Source: Pseudochrobactrum saccharolyticum (GTDB lineage Bacteria > Pseudomonadota > Alphaproteobacteria > Rhizobiales > Rhizobiaceae). From it: a stretch of DNA of 64,000 bases. The translations under genes and the position numbers were made by a program. The number at the start of each line of letters is the position of its first letter. Position 1 is the stretch's first letter. Shown one piece after another: positions 28,348-35,735 of this stretch. The stretch is taken from contig NZ_VZPG01000002.1 of the NCBI RefSeq assembly GCF_008801715.1, positions 310,001 through 374,000 of the forward strand, written 5' to 3'. The notes below the pieces were generated by a model that had not been told where the DNA came from, did no database searches, and worked only from the letters and a program-made list of their open reading frames with translations.

Positions 28348-28761
28348 ATGCCGGATATCATCGAAAAAATACTGGATTCCTATTGGTTTGATATTCTGGC
28401 GAGAGTTCTGCTCACACTGGTTTTCTGGACAAGCGGTCTGGCAAAATTATTCGATTTCACTGCCAATGCAGGGATTATGGATGATTTCGGTCTGCAACCG
28501 GGCTGGGCTTATAATCTCGTGACACTGATCCTGCAAATCGGTGCTTCGCTGATGATTATCTGTAACAAAGGCGTCTGGCTGGCAACCGGCGCACTGGCGG
28601 TCTTTACGGTGCTGACGATACCAGTTGCGCACCCGTTCTGGGCGAAGGAAGGGGAAGAAGCTTTCCGCGACATGACTGTCGCTCTGGAACATGCCTCAGT
28701 TATTGGCGGCCTGGCAGTATTTGCCCTCTATTCCCGCTACAGAGCCCGCAATTGCTGGTGA
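28348..28761 (+). CDS. DoxX-family membrane protein
   Basis: A 137-residue four-helix membrane protein of the DoxX type (RVLLTLVFWTSGLAKLFDF at the N-terminus). DoxX-like proteins are linked to redox and sulfur metabolism, often in stress operons, but the biochemical role is mostly unknown. It starts three bases after the MFS stop, so both are co-transcribed from the SoxR-box promoter. A convergent-gene hairpin follows. Confidence 0.82.
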   Translation: MPDIIEKILDSYWFDILARVLLTLVFWTSGLAKLFDFTANAGIMDDFGLQPGWAYNLVTLILQIGASLMIICNKGVWLATGALAVFTVLTIPVAHPFWAKEGEEAFRDMTVALEHASVIGGLAVFALYSRYRARNCW

Positions 28762-28775
28762 GCAATATGCAATAA

Positions 28776-28805
28776 ACAGTCACTCCTTTTAAGCGGAGTG
28801 ACTGT
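28776..28805. terminator. Hairpin between convergent genes
   Basis: ACAGTCACTCC (28776-28786) and GGAGTGACTGT (28795-28805) form a perfect 11-bp stem with an 8-base loop containing TTTT. It closes the SoxR-controlled operon and possibly the gene on the other strand. Confidence 0.65.
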
Positions 28806-28825
28806 ATCTGAAATACCTGATGCAA

Positions 28826-29041
28826 TCAGATATAGGCCGCAACCATATTGGTGAAGAACAGAATAATGCTGAAAATCACGATCAGGGAAATAACCCAGAC
28901 ACCGAAAGCTTTGATTTCCGCATATTGAGAGCCGGATTTTGCCTCAAGATATTTTCTTTCAGCAAAGGCTGCGATGACAACCGACAGCGGCAGCCCGATA
29001 AACAGAAGAGAAACAATGAGCGTGGTTGCCTTGAAAATCAT
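28826..29041 (-). CDS. Small two-helix membrane protein
   Basis: I do not recognise the family. The protein of 71 residues has two transmembrane helices (about residues 5-28 and 46-66) joined by a charged loop (AERKYLEAKSGSQYAEIKA). ATG 29041 is preceded by CAGGAG at a good distance. A longer start at 29062 would add seven residues but has a poor ribosome site. It converges on DoxX. Confidence 0.65.
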   Translation of the reverse strand: MIFKATTLIVSLLFIGLPLSVVIAAFAERKYLEAKSGSQYAEIKAFGVWVISLIVIFSIILFFTNMVAAYI

Positions 29042-29294
29042 CTCATACTCCTGATTTTCCATTTCTGTTTAATAACAACAGCTTCAATCTATAGGCCTTT
29101 GCATCAATTGCAATAATGAATCATGATATCCGCCTATGTTGCTGAATATATTTCATATATTAAACATTAAATATTAGGCATTAATTATATTGATATTCGA
29201 TTTTATTTGCGACTATAGTCTATATTCGTGTGGTTTTTATTGAAATTGTCCCCGACTTCTGTCATTGCACGCCCAAACGCGGGAGGGGTACCGC

Positions 29295-29612
29295 ATGCTG
29301 GCATTTCCAATACTCTGCGACGCAATCCGGCAGAGAAGACAAGTTCGTTTTATTTATAAATCATTTCGTTGGATCATCGAGCCATATTTGCTCGGCTATT
29401 CCGCACAGGGAAATATGGTTCTGAATGGCTGGGTTATCGCGCATCGCAGCGAGGCCGGCTGGCAGCAGTTTCATGTTCCGCTGATCTCGAATGTGGCGCT
29501 GTCCCAAAAACGCTTTCTGCGGGCAAGGGCGGATTATAATCCCTATGATGAATCCGTTGCTCAGGTAGTCTGGCGTTTTGAGAGCTTCAATACCTCGATT
29601 GATACGGATTAA
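29295..29612 (+). CDS. Stand-alone WYL-like domain protein
   Basis: The protein of about 105 residues looks like an isolated WYL-type ligand-sensing domain: AIRQRRQVRFIYKSFRWIIE, PYLLGYSAQGNMVLNGW and a final RFLRARADYNPYDES. No helix-turn-helix is attached. ATG 29295 has GGGAGGGG six bases upstream. WYL domains usually sit in transcription factors such as YafY/PafBC and bind nucleic acids or small ligands. A free domain may act as a partner or decoy. A shared hairpin follows. Confidence 0.65.
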   Translation: MLAFPILCDAIRQRRQVRFIYKSFRWIIEPYLLGYSAQGNMVLNGWVIAHRSEAGWQQFHVPLISNVALSQKRFLRARADYNPYDESVAQVVWRFESFNTSIDTD

Positions 29613-29629
29613 GATCAATTGAAACCATC

Positions 29630-29663
29630 TCCATACAGCGATCCTGCGTGACCGCTGTATGGA
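29630..29663. terminator. Hairpin between convergent genes
   Basis: TCCATACAGCG (29630-29640) pairs with CGCTGTATGGA (29653-29663) over 11 bp. It lies between the WYL-like gene and the convergent GST gene and can serve both. Confidence 0.65.
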
Positions 29664-29673
29664 ATGATCTTCT

Positions 29674-30369
29674 TTATCCGGCTGCTCTGAGATCCTGCAG
29701 CCATGGCCCTGCATTGCGCGCTTCAACCTCATGCGCCTCATCGCGCCAGACCTCAGCGAGACTTGCAGCATACCAGTCCTGCATCACTGGCAGCTCACGC
29801 AAATGGGCAGCATAGGCTGCGGCTTTATCGCTGAGCCTGATACCATAGGTCTGGAAGCGGAAAGCAACCGGCGCAAAGAATGCATCAACAGCACTGAATT
29901 CAGCCCCCGCCAGAAACGACCCGCCAAACGCATCCAGCCCTTCATTCCAGAGCTGGTCAATGCGGCTGATATCTTTTTGCAGGGCAGGTGTTGTCTGCGC
30001 GCTGACATCAATCCGCAATCCGATATTATTGGTGCATATTGAGCGCAGAGAGTGAAAACCGGAATGCATTTCTGCTGTCGCACAGCGTGCCCAGGCTCTG
30101 GCTTTCTTATCCTGCGGCCAGATTTGCGGATGATTATCCGCCAGATATTCGGTGATCCCGAGCGAATCCCAGACTGAGATAAAGCTGCCGTCAGCCTGCT
30201 TTTCCGAGAGGCAGGGAACCTGCCCTGTCGGAGACGGGTTTTTATCCCAGTCTGCGCTGCCAAAAGGGATCAGAATTTCTTCAAACGGAATGTCCAGCTG
30301 CTTCATCAGAAGCCATGGCCGGAGTGACCATGAGGAATAGTTTTTATTCGCAATATAGAGCGTGTACAT
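29674..30369 (-). CDS. Glutathione S-transferase family protein
   Basis: The N-terminal thioredoxin-like domain (MYTLYIANKNYSSWSLRPWLLMKQL) has the SSWSxRPW motif of one bacterial GST subgroup, and Ser of NYSSWS is the likely thiol-activating residue. The conserved GQVPCLSE loop (cis-Pro) and VWDSLGITEYLA (glutathione gamma-glutamyl contact) follow, then the all-helical C-terminal domain. I start it at 30369; the 9 extra residues upstream are not conserved. The substrate is unknown. Confidence 0.88.
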   Translation of the reverse strand: MYTLYIANKNYSSWSLRPWLLMKQLDIPFEEILIPFGSADWDKNPSPTGQVPCLSEKQADGSFISVWDSLGITEYLADNHPQIWPQDKKARAWARCATAEMHSGFHSLRSICTNNIGLRIDVSAQTTPALQKDISRIDQLWNEGLDAFGGSFLAGAEFSAVDAFFAPVAFRFQTYGIRLSDKAAAYAAHLRELPVMQDWYAASLAEVWRDEAHEVEARNAGPWLQDLRAAG

Positions 30370-30479
30370 GAAATATCCGTCCTGATGCTGGTGCAACAGT
30401 CATTCCATGAAATGACTTTCCGGTACAGAGGAACAGCGCATATTTCCGCTATTCAGGACAAAAGAAACAGTTCCGTCAA

Positions 30480-30875
30480 CTATGGCTTGGACGCAGCTTC
30501 CGCTTGCGCATTAATATAGGCCAGCAAATCGTCAATCTGCCCCTCCCACAGCCCCCAGAAACGCATTGTTGTGCCGGGGATCATGGTTTTAGGCGCTGTC
30601 AGGAATTCTTTGAGCGTCGCATCATTCCAAATCAAGCCGTTTTCACCGGCCTGTTTCATAGCGGCAGAATATTGAAAACCTTCAATCGTGCCTGCTTTGC
30701 GCTCCTGCAACTGCATCAGATGCGGCCCCATGCGATTTGCAGGTTGATTGAGAATATGGCAGAAGCGGCATTTCTGGTAAATTTTCTCGCCGTTCTTGAT
30801 GTCGCCTTCTGCCAATGCTGCCGCCGGTGCCGACAGACAAAAAGCAAGAAGTGAAATTTTAAACAGGCGGAGCAT
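30480..30875 (-). CDS. Periplasmic class I cytochrome c
   Basis: A signal peptide (cleavage near AAALA) precedes a small cytochrome c domain with the heme-binding motif CRFCH and the distal Met ligand in MIPGTTMRF. At 131 residues it fits mono-heme class I cytochromes of the c2/cy type. It probably shuttles electrons between the bc1 complex and an oxidase, though no respiratory partner is encoded nearby. An IR hairpin separates it from the upstream MFS gene. Confidence 0.9.
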   Translation of the reverse strand: MLRLFKISLLAFCLSAPAAALAEGDIKNGEKIYQKCRFCHILNQPANRMGPHLMQLQERKAGTIEGFQYSAAMKQAGENGLIWNDATLKEFLTAPKTMIPGTTMRFWGLWEGQIDDLLAYINAQAEAASKP

Positions 30876-30938
30876 GTCAGATACCAGTCAGTCTTTAATC
30901 CGTTTTCGCTGATCTACGCCGGATTGCAGCCTGCCGCA

Positions 30939-30975
30939 ATATGGCACCGGTCAACAAATGGTGCCGGTGCCATAT
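30939..30975 (-). terminator. Hairpin after the CmlA/FloR-like gene
   Basis: ATATGGCACCGG (30939-30950) and CCGGTGCCATAT (30964-30975) form a perfect 12-bp stem just after the stop of the MFS gene on the minus strand. No T-tract follows. Confidence 0.55.
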
Positions 30976-30983
30976 CCTAGCTT

Positions 30984-32201
30984 TTATGCGCTGATGGTTT
31001 TTGTCAGCACGAGAGTAAGAAATGCTGATGTGATGGTGAAAACAACCAGAGGCAGAATTGTATTGCCGCCAAGCAGCACGACCACAAGTGTTCCGGCAAT
31101 GCTGACGATCAGGCTTTCAATGCAGTAATAAATGGCTGTTGCCGTGCCTGCATAGTCACCGAAGCTCTTCAGCGCTCCGTTCGCTGTTACCGAGCAGGTG
31201 AGGGCAATGCCCGCCGCGACCACCCACATGGCGACCATGAAGGCTGGCACAGACAATTGCATAACTCCGCCGAAGAGCAACAACAGCCCGCCACCGCACA
31301 TAATCAGAAGCATACCGCGTCTTAATGTGCCGCGCAGTCCCCACCATTGCGTATAAAAACCGGCAAAACGGGCGAAAACCACCATAACAATGGCGATACT
31401 GGCAAAACACAGGCTGAATGTGACCGAAGACAGACCAAGCCCGTTGACCAGCAAGAGCGGCGCAGTAGAGAAGAACACAAAGAACGAGCCCATTGCGGCA
31501 CTAAAGCCGGTTGTATAGGTCCAGAACGGCTTGCTTCCGAGAATGGAACGCAGCTTTCCCCGCGGTTTTGTCAGACTTGGCACGCGGGTTTCCGGCCAGC
31601 GCCATGCGGCATGCAAACCTGCAAAAGCACCAAGCGCTGCCAGCACCCAGAAAATACTGCGCCAGCCAAACTGAATATCCAGCAAAGCGCCGAGCAGCGG
31701 TGCAAGTGCAGGCACAAAAGCCAGCATGGAGCTGAACAGGCTGTAGATGACCGCACTTTCCGCACGTTGCGCATAAACATCGCGCACCGTAGCAAAAGTT
31801 GCCACCAGCATTGCCGCAGCCCCTGCGGATTGCAGCAAACGCAATGCCAGAAAGACCGGCGCAGAACCGGTGATCGCCAGTCCGGCAGAGGCACAGGTAA
31901 AGATCAGCGCACCACCCAGTAAAACCGGTTTGCGACCGATTTTATCCGAGAGCGGGCCGAAGATAAACTGACCTGTACCAAGCACGCCCAGATAGAGGCT
32001 GAGTGTCAGCTGCACCATTTCAGGGCTGGTCTGCAGCGCTTCTGACATATGCGGAATAACGGGCAGATAAATATCCATTCCCATAGATGCCAGAAGATCA
32101 AACGGCGCCATGAGAACCAGTGCCGCTGCAAGACTAAAATTCCATTGCACCGGCAGAATGCCCTCTGCGGGTTGCAAAGACTTGTTTTTATAGAAAGACA
32201 T
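30984..32201 (-). CDS. CmlA/FloR-type MFS chloramphenicol exporter homologue
   Basis: A 12-helix DHA1 major facilitator of 405 residues. It resembles the phenicol exporters FloR and CmlA in many diagnostic stretches: APFDLLASMGMDIYLPVIP, QLTLSLYLGVLGTGQFIFGP, LSDKIGRKPVLLGG, MLVATFATVRDVYA, SSMLAFVPALAPLLGALL and GSFFVFFSTAPLLL. The match is from memory but extends over the whole length, so drug:proton export of chloramphenicol-like compounds is a reasonable inference. I start it at ATG 32201. Surrounding genes and codon use look native, with no mobile element, so it seems an intrinsic chromosomal member and not an acquired cassette. Confidence 0.87.
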   Translation of the reverse strand: MSFYKNKSLQPAEGILPVQWNFSLAAALVLMAPFDLLASMGMDIYLPVIPHMSEALQTSPEMVQLTLSLYLGVLGTGQFIFGPLSDKIGRKPVLLGGALIFTCASAGLAITGSAPVFLALRLLQSAGAAAMLVATFATVRDVYAQRAESAVIYSLFSSMLAFVPALAPLLGALLDIQFGWRSIFWVLAALGAFAGLHAAWRWPETRVPSLTKPRGKLRSILGSKPFWTYTTGFSAAMGSFFVFFSTAPLLLVNGLGLSSVTFSLCFASIAIVMVVFARFAGFYTQWWGLRGTLRRGMLLIMCGGGLLLLFGGVMQLSVPAFMVAMWVVAAGIALTCSVTANGALKSFGDYAGTATAIYYCIESLIVSIAGTLVVVLLGGNTILPLVVFTITSAFLTLVLTKTISA

Positions 32202-32523
32202 ATGTCGAATCCACGCTGTGAGGCGTGCATACAAAAGCAATCATGCAGCGGTGCTTAAGCGACCGGCAGAGCGTGGCTTCTGAATGTTACGCCGTAAATT
32301 TTCTTCAGATGATGAAATTTACGGCTGAGCGGGTTGCGGATTCGACTGTACTCATGATGCGCATTGTTTAGATATTTGTCAGCATATTGTCAAAGCACTG
32401 TCTCTGTTCTGTCTGAGTTCTGCCTGAAACCAAGTATCAGTTTGCCGCTCCCGATCCCTGTATATAAATTGCACTTGCTTGATTGCCTGCCGGATATGGC
32501 AGGCGAAAATGAGAGGGTTTGCA
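32202..32523. other. Divergent region with two hairpins upstream of the exporter
   Basis: Between the exporter (minus) and a small gene (plus) lie two inverted repeats. GCCGTAAATTT (32291-32301) pairs perfectly with AAATTTACGGC (32315-32325). CACGC (32212-32216) pairs with GCGTG (32223-32227) directly before the exporter start. On the minus strand an 18-codon frame begins with ATG about 35 bases upstream and ends inside the exporter gene. This layout is compatible with a leader-peptide attenuator, as known for cmlA, but is not proof of one. Confidence 0.4.
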
Positions 32524-32769
32524 ATGGCAAAACTGGTTATTGAAAAATATACCGAAGGTCAGCTCGGGAAGAAGGCGAATGTTCCGCTTCCGCTGGTGCG
32601 GATAGCTGCACGTATTTTGCCGGATGCAGCGCTGAGTCAGCTAAAAGCAAAAGGGATTGATCTTCCGGCAGTCTGTGCTGCAAGCCGTATCGGCCAGCCT
32701 TATGAGACGGTTCTGGATATTCGTGAAAACCGCCAAAACAAAAAAGTCGTGATCTCTTTACAGCACTGA
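32524..32769 (+). CDS. Small protein of unknown function
   Basis: I cannot assign a family. The 81-residue protein has a basic N-terminus and a central amphipathic stretch (VRIAARILPDAALSQLKAKGIDLPAV) that looks like two helices joined at GID, a pattern I have seen in unnamed small bacterial proteins. There is no signal peptide or membrane segment. ATG 32524 has GAGGG seven bases upstream. It is divergent from the exporter gene. Confidence 0.6.
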   Translation: MAKLVIEKYTEGQLGKKANVPLPLVRIAARILPDAALSQLKAKGIDLPAVCAASRIGQPYETVLDIRENRQNKKVVISLQH

Positions 32770-33087
32770 CGCACTATAATTTTACAAGATAAATTTCTGT
32801 ATCTTGCCGCTGATAAACACAAATGTGAGCGGTTTATCGGCCATGCGGCACTATGAGCGCGGTAGGAATGTCGGTCTTTGATTGACTGCGCGGTGTATTT
32901 TTGCCAAATCAGCGAAAATGATTTTCATGGAAGTGCAGGTTTCTGCCTGTATAATGCTTCTGTGTTTATTGCAGAATGTTGCAGCAAATTTTAAATCCCG
33001 ATCAGGCATTGCTGCCGCGGTCAGGTAAGCTGCAATGTGAGATTGAGATTATTACGTGCGTCAAACGCACAGGAAAGGTTTAGGGCT

Positions 33088-33756
33088 ATGACAGCCGATT
33101 TCCGCGAGCTTCGTGTTAATATGGTTGATACGCAGATCCGCACGACGGATGTGACGGATCTTGCTGTTCTGGATGCTTTTCTGGCAGTTCCGCGTGAAGA
33201 ATTTGTACCGGCGCACCGTCGTGAGCTGGCCTATATTGATGAAGATCAGCTGCTGGCAGAAACACCGGAAGGTGCACGCTATCTGATGGAACCATCACCG
33301 GCAGCCCGTCTGGTGCAGCTCGCATCGGTAAAAAAGCAGGATGTGGTTCTCGATATCGGTTGCGGCACAGGCTATCTGGCAGCGGTTCTGTCGCAGCTTG
33401 CAAGCTCGGTGATCGCTCTTGAAAGCAATGCGGATTTCGCTGCCACGGCTTCGGAAAAATTGCAGGCATTGGGTTGCGACAATGTTGTGGTTGTCAGCGG
33501 TGAGCTGACTGCCGGCTACCCTAAAGAAGCCCCGTTTGATGTGATCATCATTGAAGGCGCGGTTGATTTTGTTCCGGAAGCTCTGCAGGCACAGCTCAGA
33601 GACGGCGGCCGTCTGGTTGCTATCGAAGGGCAGGGCAATATGGGCGTTGCGCATATTTATGTGAAAGAAGACGGTATCGTATCCCGTCGCGGCGTATTTA
33701 ATGCTGCGGTGAAACTGCTGCCGGGCTTCCGTCATGCGGCCGAATTCGTATTCTGA
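33088..33756 (+). CDS. pcm: Protein-L-isoaspartate O-methyltransferase family protein
   Basis: A class I SAM-dependent methyltransferase of about 222 residues. The SAM motif is VVLDIGCGTGYLAAVLSQLA, followed by VIALESNADFAATA and the PCMT-family post-I and motif III strands. The N-terminal part (MVDTQIRTTDVTDLAVLDAFLAVPREEFVP) matches the rhizobial PCMT-like proteins encoded before tolC. Genuine L-isoaspartyl repair is likely but untested for this branch. ATG 33088 follows AGGAAAGG. A terminator separates it from tolC. Confidence 0.87.
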   Translation: MTADFRELRVNMVDTQIRTTDVTDLAVLDAFLAVPREEFVPAHRRELAYIDEDQLLAETPEGARYLMEPSPAARLVQLASVKKQDVVLDIGCGTGYLAAVLSQLASSVIALESNADFAATASEKLQALGCDNVVVVSGELTAGYPKEAPFDVIIIEGAVDFVPEALQAQLRDGGRLVAIEGQGNMGVAHIYVKEDGIVSRRGVFNAAVKLLPGFRHAAEFVF

Positions 33757-33777
33757 TACGCAATAAATTCTTTTCAG

Positions 33778-33812
33778 AAAGCCTGTCACGGATCTCCGCG
33801 GCAGGCTTTTTG
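33778..33812 (+). terminator. Intrinsic terminator after pcm
   Basis: AAAGCCTG (33778-33785) pairs with CAGGCTTT (33802-33809), with a CGGA/TCCG inner stem in the loop and TTT following. The remaining 250 bases to tolC are A+T-rich and hold its promoter. Confidence 0.8.
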
Positions 33813-34064
33813 TTTATTACCGATATTTAAGCTTAAAATCTCTGTGTAACCTGATATTGTCACACTCGTTGAAAACCACTATTTTTAGCCCGCCGCTTAC
33901 AAAAGGGTAAAAATTGTGGCAGACCAGAAATTGTTGTTTTGGCAACAATAACAATTTGTTTATTAATGAATTAAGCTGATGGGTGGAAAATCCGATTTTT
34001 ACCCGTTATTAGCAAATGCCCGAATGAGTTTGGGAAATTTGATTCGAATTGTATGGGGTAAACC

Positions 34065-35429
34065 GTGGTCAATTTACGCAAACAGGTTTTAGCTGTTGCA
34101 CTATTAGCGAGCACGGTACTCGCACCGGCTCCTGTCATGGCGGAAACGCTGTTCGGAGCAATGCAAAAAGCATATCACAATAATGCTTCGCTCAATTCAT
34201 CCCGCGCCGGTCTGCGCGCAGTTGATGAAGATGTGGCAATTGCCAAATCAGGCTACCGCCCGACATTGAGCGGCACATATAAATATGGCCGCAGCCGTAA
34301 CGGCACGACTGATTTGTATTCGACAACAGGCGAGGTCGGCATTCAGCTGAACCAGACACTGTTCGATGGTTTCCAAACAAAAAACAGCGTGGCGGCGGCC
34401 GAAAGTAACGTATACGCCCAGCGCGAAAATCTTCGCAATGACGAGCAGAACCGTCTGTTCGAAGCTGTTCAGGCCTATATGGATGTTTACCAGAACCGCC
34501 AGATCGCTTCTCTGCGCCAGAAAAATCTGGCCGCATTGAATGAACAGGTTCGTGCAGCCAAAGCCCGTCTGGATGTTGGTGAAGGCACCCGTACTGACGT
34601 AGCGCAGGCCGATGCGCAGCGCTCTGCTGCTGTTGCGCAGCTCAACGCCGCTCTCGCCAATGTTAAATCGGCAGAAGCAGTCTACCGTCAGGTAACCGGC
34701 TCTGCGCCGGATAAATTGCAGGCCGCCAAGCCTGCCGGTAAATCGCTGCCAAAGAGCATTGCTCAGGCCTATGCGATTGCTGAAGCCGGTCACCCTGGTG
34801 TTAAGGCAATGCAATTTGCCATGGATGCTGCCGGTCATAATGTGAAAGCTAAAGAAGGTGCCTTGCTGCCGACTGTCGGCGTAACAGCTTCCGCTTCGCA
34901 TTCATCGGTTTATTCCGGTCTGCCAATGGCTGGTAACGGCAATTCCGCTTCGATCGGCGTTGGCGTTACTGTTCCGATTTATTCAGGCGGCAAAACATCT
35001 GCAACTGTTCGTAAGTCGAAAGAACAGCTTGGTCAGGCGCGTATTCAGATTGATGTTGTGCAGGATCAGGTGCGTGCCGCCGTGGCCTCATCATGGTCGC
35101 AGCTTGAAGCCGCAAAAGCATCCCTGTCTGCCTATCGCGATGGTATCTCCGCAGCACGTCTCGCATTGGACGGCGTGATTGAGGAGCGCAATGTTGGTCA
35201 GCGTACAACACTTGATGTTTTGAACGCCCAGAATGATCTGGTCGATGTTCAGATCCAGCAGGTTCAGGCTGAACGCGATGTTGTTGTGGCAAGCTATGCC
35301 GTGCTTTCATCGGTTGGCCGCCTTACAGCACGCCAGATCGGTCTGCAGGTTGCAGAATATAAGCCTGAACAGCATTATGACGCTGTGAAAGATAAGTGGA
35401 TCGGTCTGCGTACTCCGGACGGCCGCTAA
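34065..35429 (+). CDS. tolC: TolC-family outer membrane efflux protein
   Basis: The protein has a signal peptide (cleavage near APVMAE, residue 27) and the TolC architecture of two repeated halves of long helices and beta strands. Recognisable stretches are ALFGAMQKAYHNNASLNSSRAGLRA, VGIQLNQTLFDGFQTKNSV, DVGEGTRTDVAQADAQR, and in the second half VTVPIYSGGKTSATVRKS and NVGQRTTLDVLNAQNDL. It is the outer membrane channel for tripartite pumps and type I secretion (BepC in Brucella). GTG start at 34065 with GGGG upstream. Gene order pcm-tolC-popZ-valS is the usual one in the group. Confidence 0.94.
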   Translation: MVNLRKQVLAVALLASTVLAPAPVMAETLFGAMQKAYHNNASLNSSRAGLRAVDEDVAIAKSGYRPTLSGTYKYGRSRNGTTDLYSTTGEVGIQLNQTLFDGFQTKNSVAAAESNVYAQRENLRNDEQNRLFEAVQAYMDVYQNRQIASLRQKNLAALNEQVRAAKARLDVGEGTRTDVAQADAQRSAAVAQLNAALANVKSAEAVYRQVTGSAPDKLQAAKPAGKSLPKSIAQAYAIAEAGHPGVKAMQFAMDAAGHNVKAKEGALLPTVGVTASASHSSVYSGLPMAGNGNSASIGVGVTVPIYSGGKTSATVRKSKEQLGQARIQIDVVQDQVRAAVASSWSQLEAAKASLSAYRDGISAARLALDGVIEERNVGQRTTLDVLNAQNDLVDVQIQQVQAERDVVVASYAVLSSVGRLTARQIGLQVAEYKPEQHYDAVKDKWIGLRTPDGR

Positions 35430-35451
35430 TCAGGATTTGATTCAAGCTTTT

Positions 35452-35481
35452 AAAAAGCGGCGCATAATGCGCCGCTTTTTT
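35452..35481 (+). terminator. Intrinsic terminator after tolC
   Basis: AAAAAGCGGCGCA (35452-35464) pairs with TGCGCCGCTTTTT (35468-35480), giving a long stem with a very short loop and a T-run. The rest of the gap to popZ (to 35735) shows no other feature. Confidence 0.92.
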
Positions 35482-35735
35482 GTTTTCAGCTGACATTTCC
35501 GCGAGCGTTACGCGGCCACAATTCCGGCAATAGTTAAAAATCACTTAAGAAATCTGTGTTTTACGCCGCAGCGGGGTCTGCAGGGATTCTCAAATCAGCA
35601 TTGGTTCTGTACTTTAGAGCTAAGATTCGTTGAATTTTCAGACTGAAGAATTTTACGCATTATTCTGCCGGAGAAAACTTAAGGCTAAACAAGCCGTTTC
35701 CGCAGATAAGCGACAGCCAAAGGATGCTGCACGAT

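Noticed and set aside
30984-32201. Recently acquired floR cassette
   Set aside because: There is no transposase, integron element or inverted terminal repeat nearby, and base use is like that of the neighbours.
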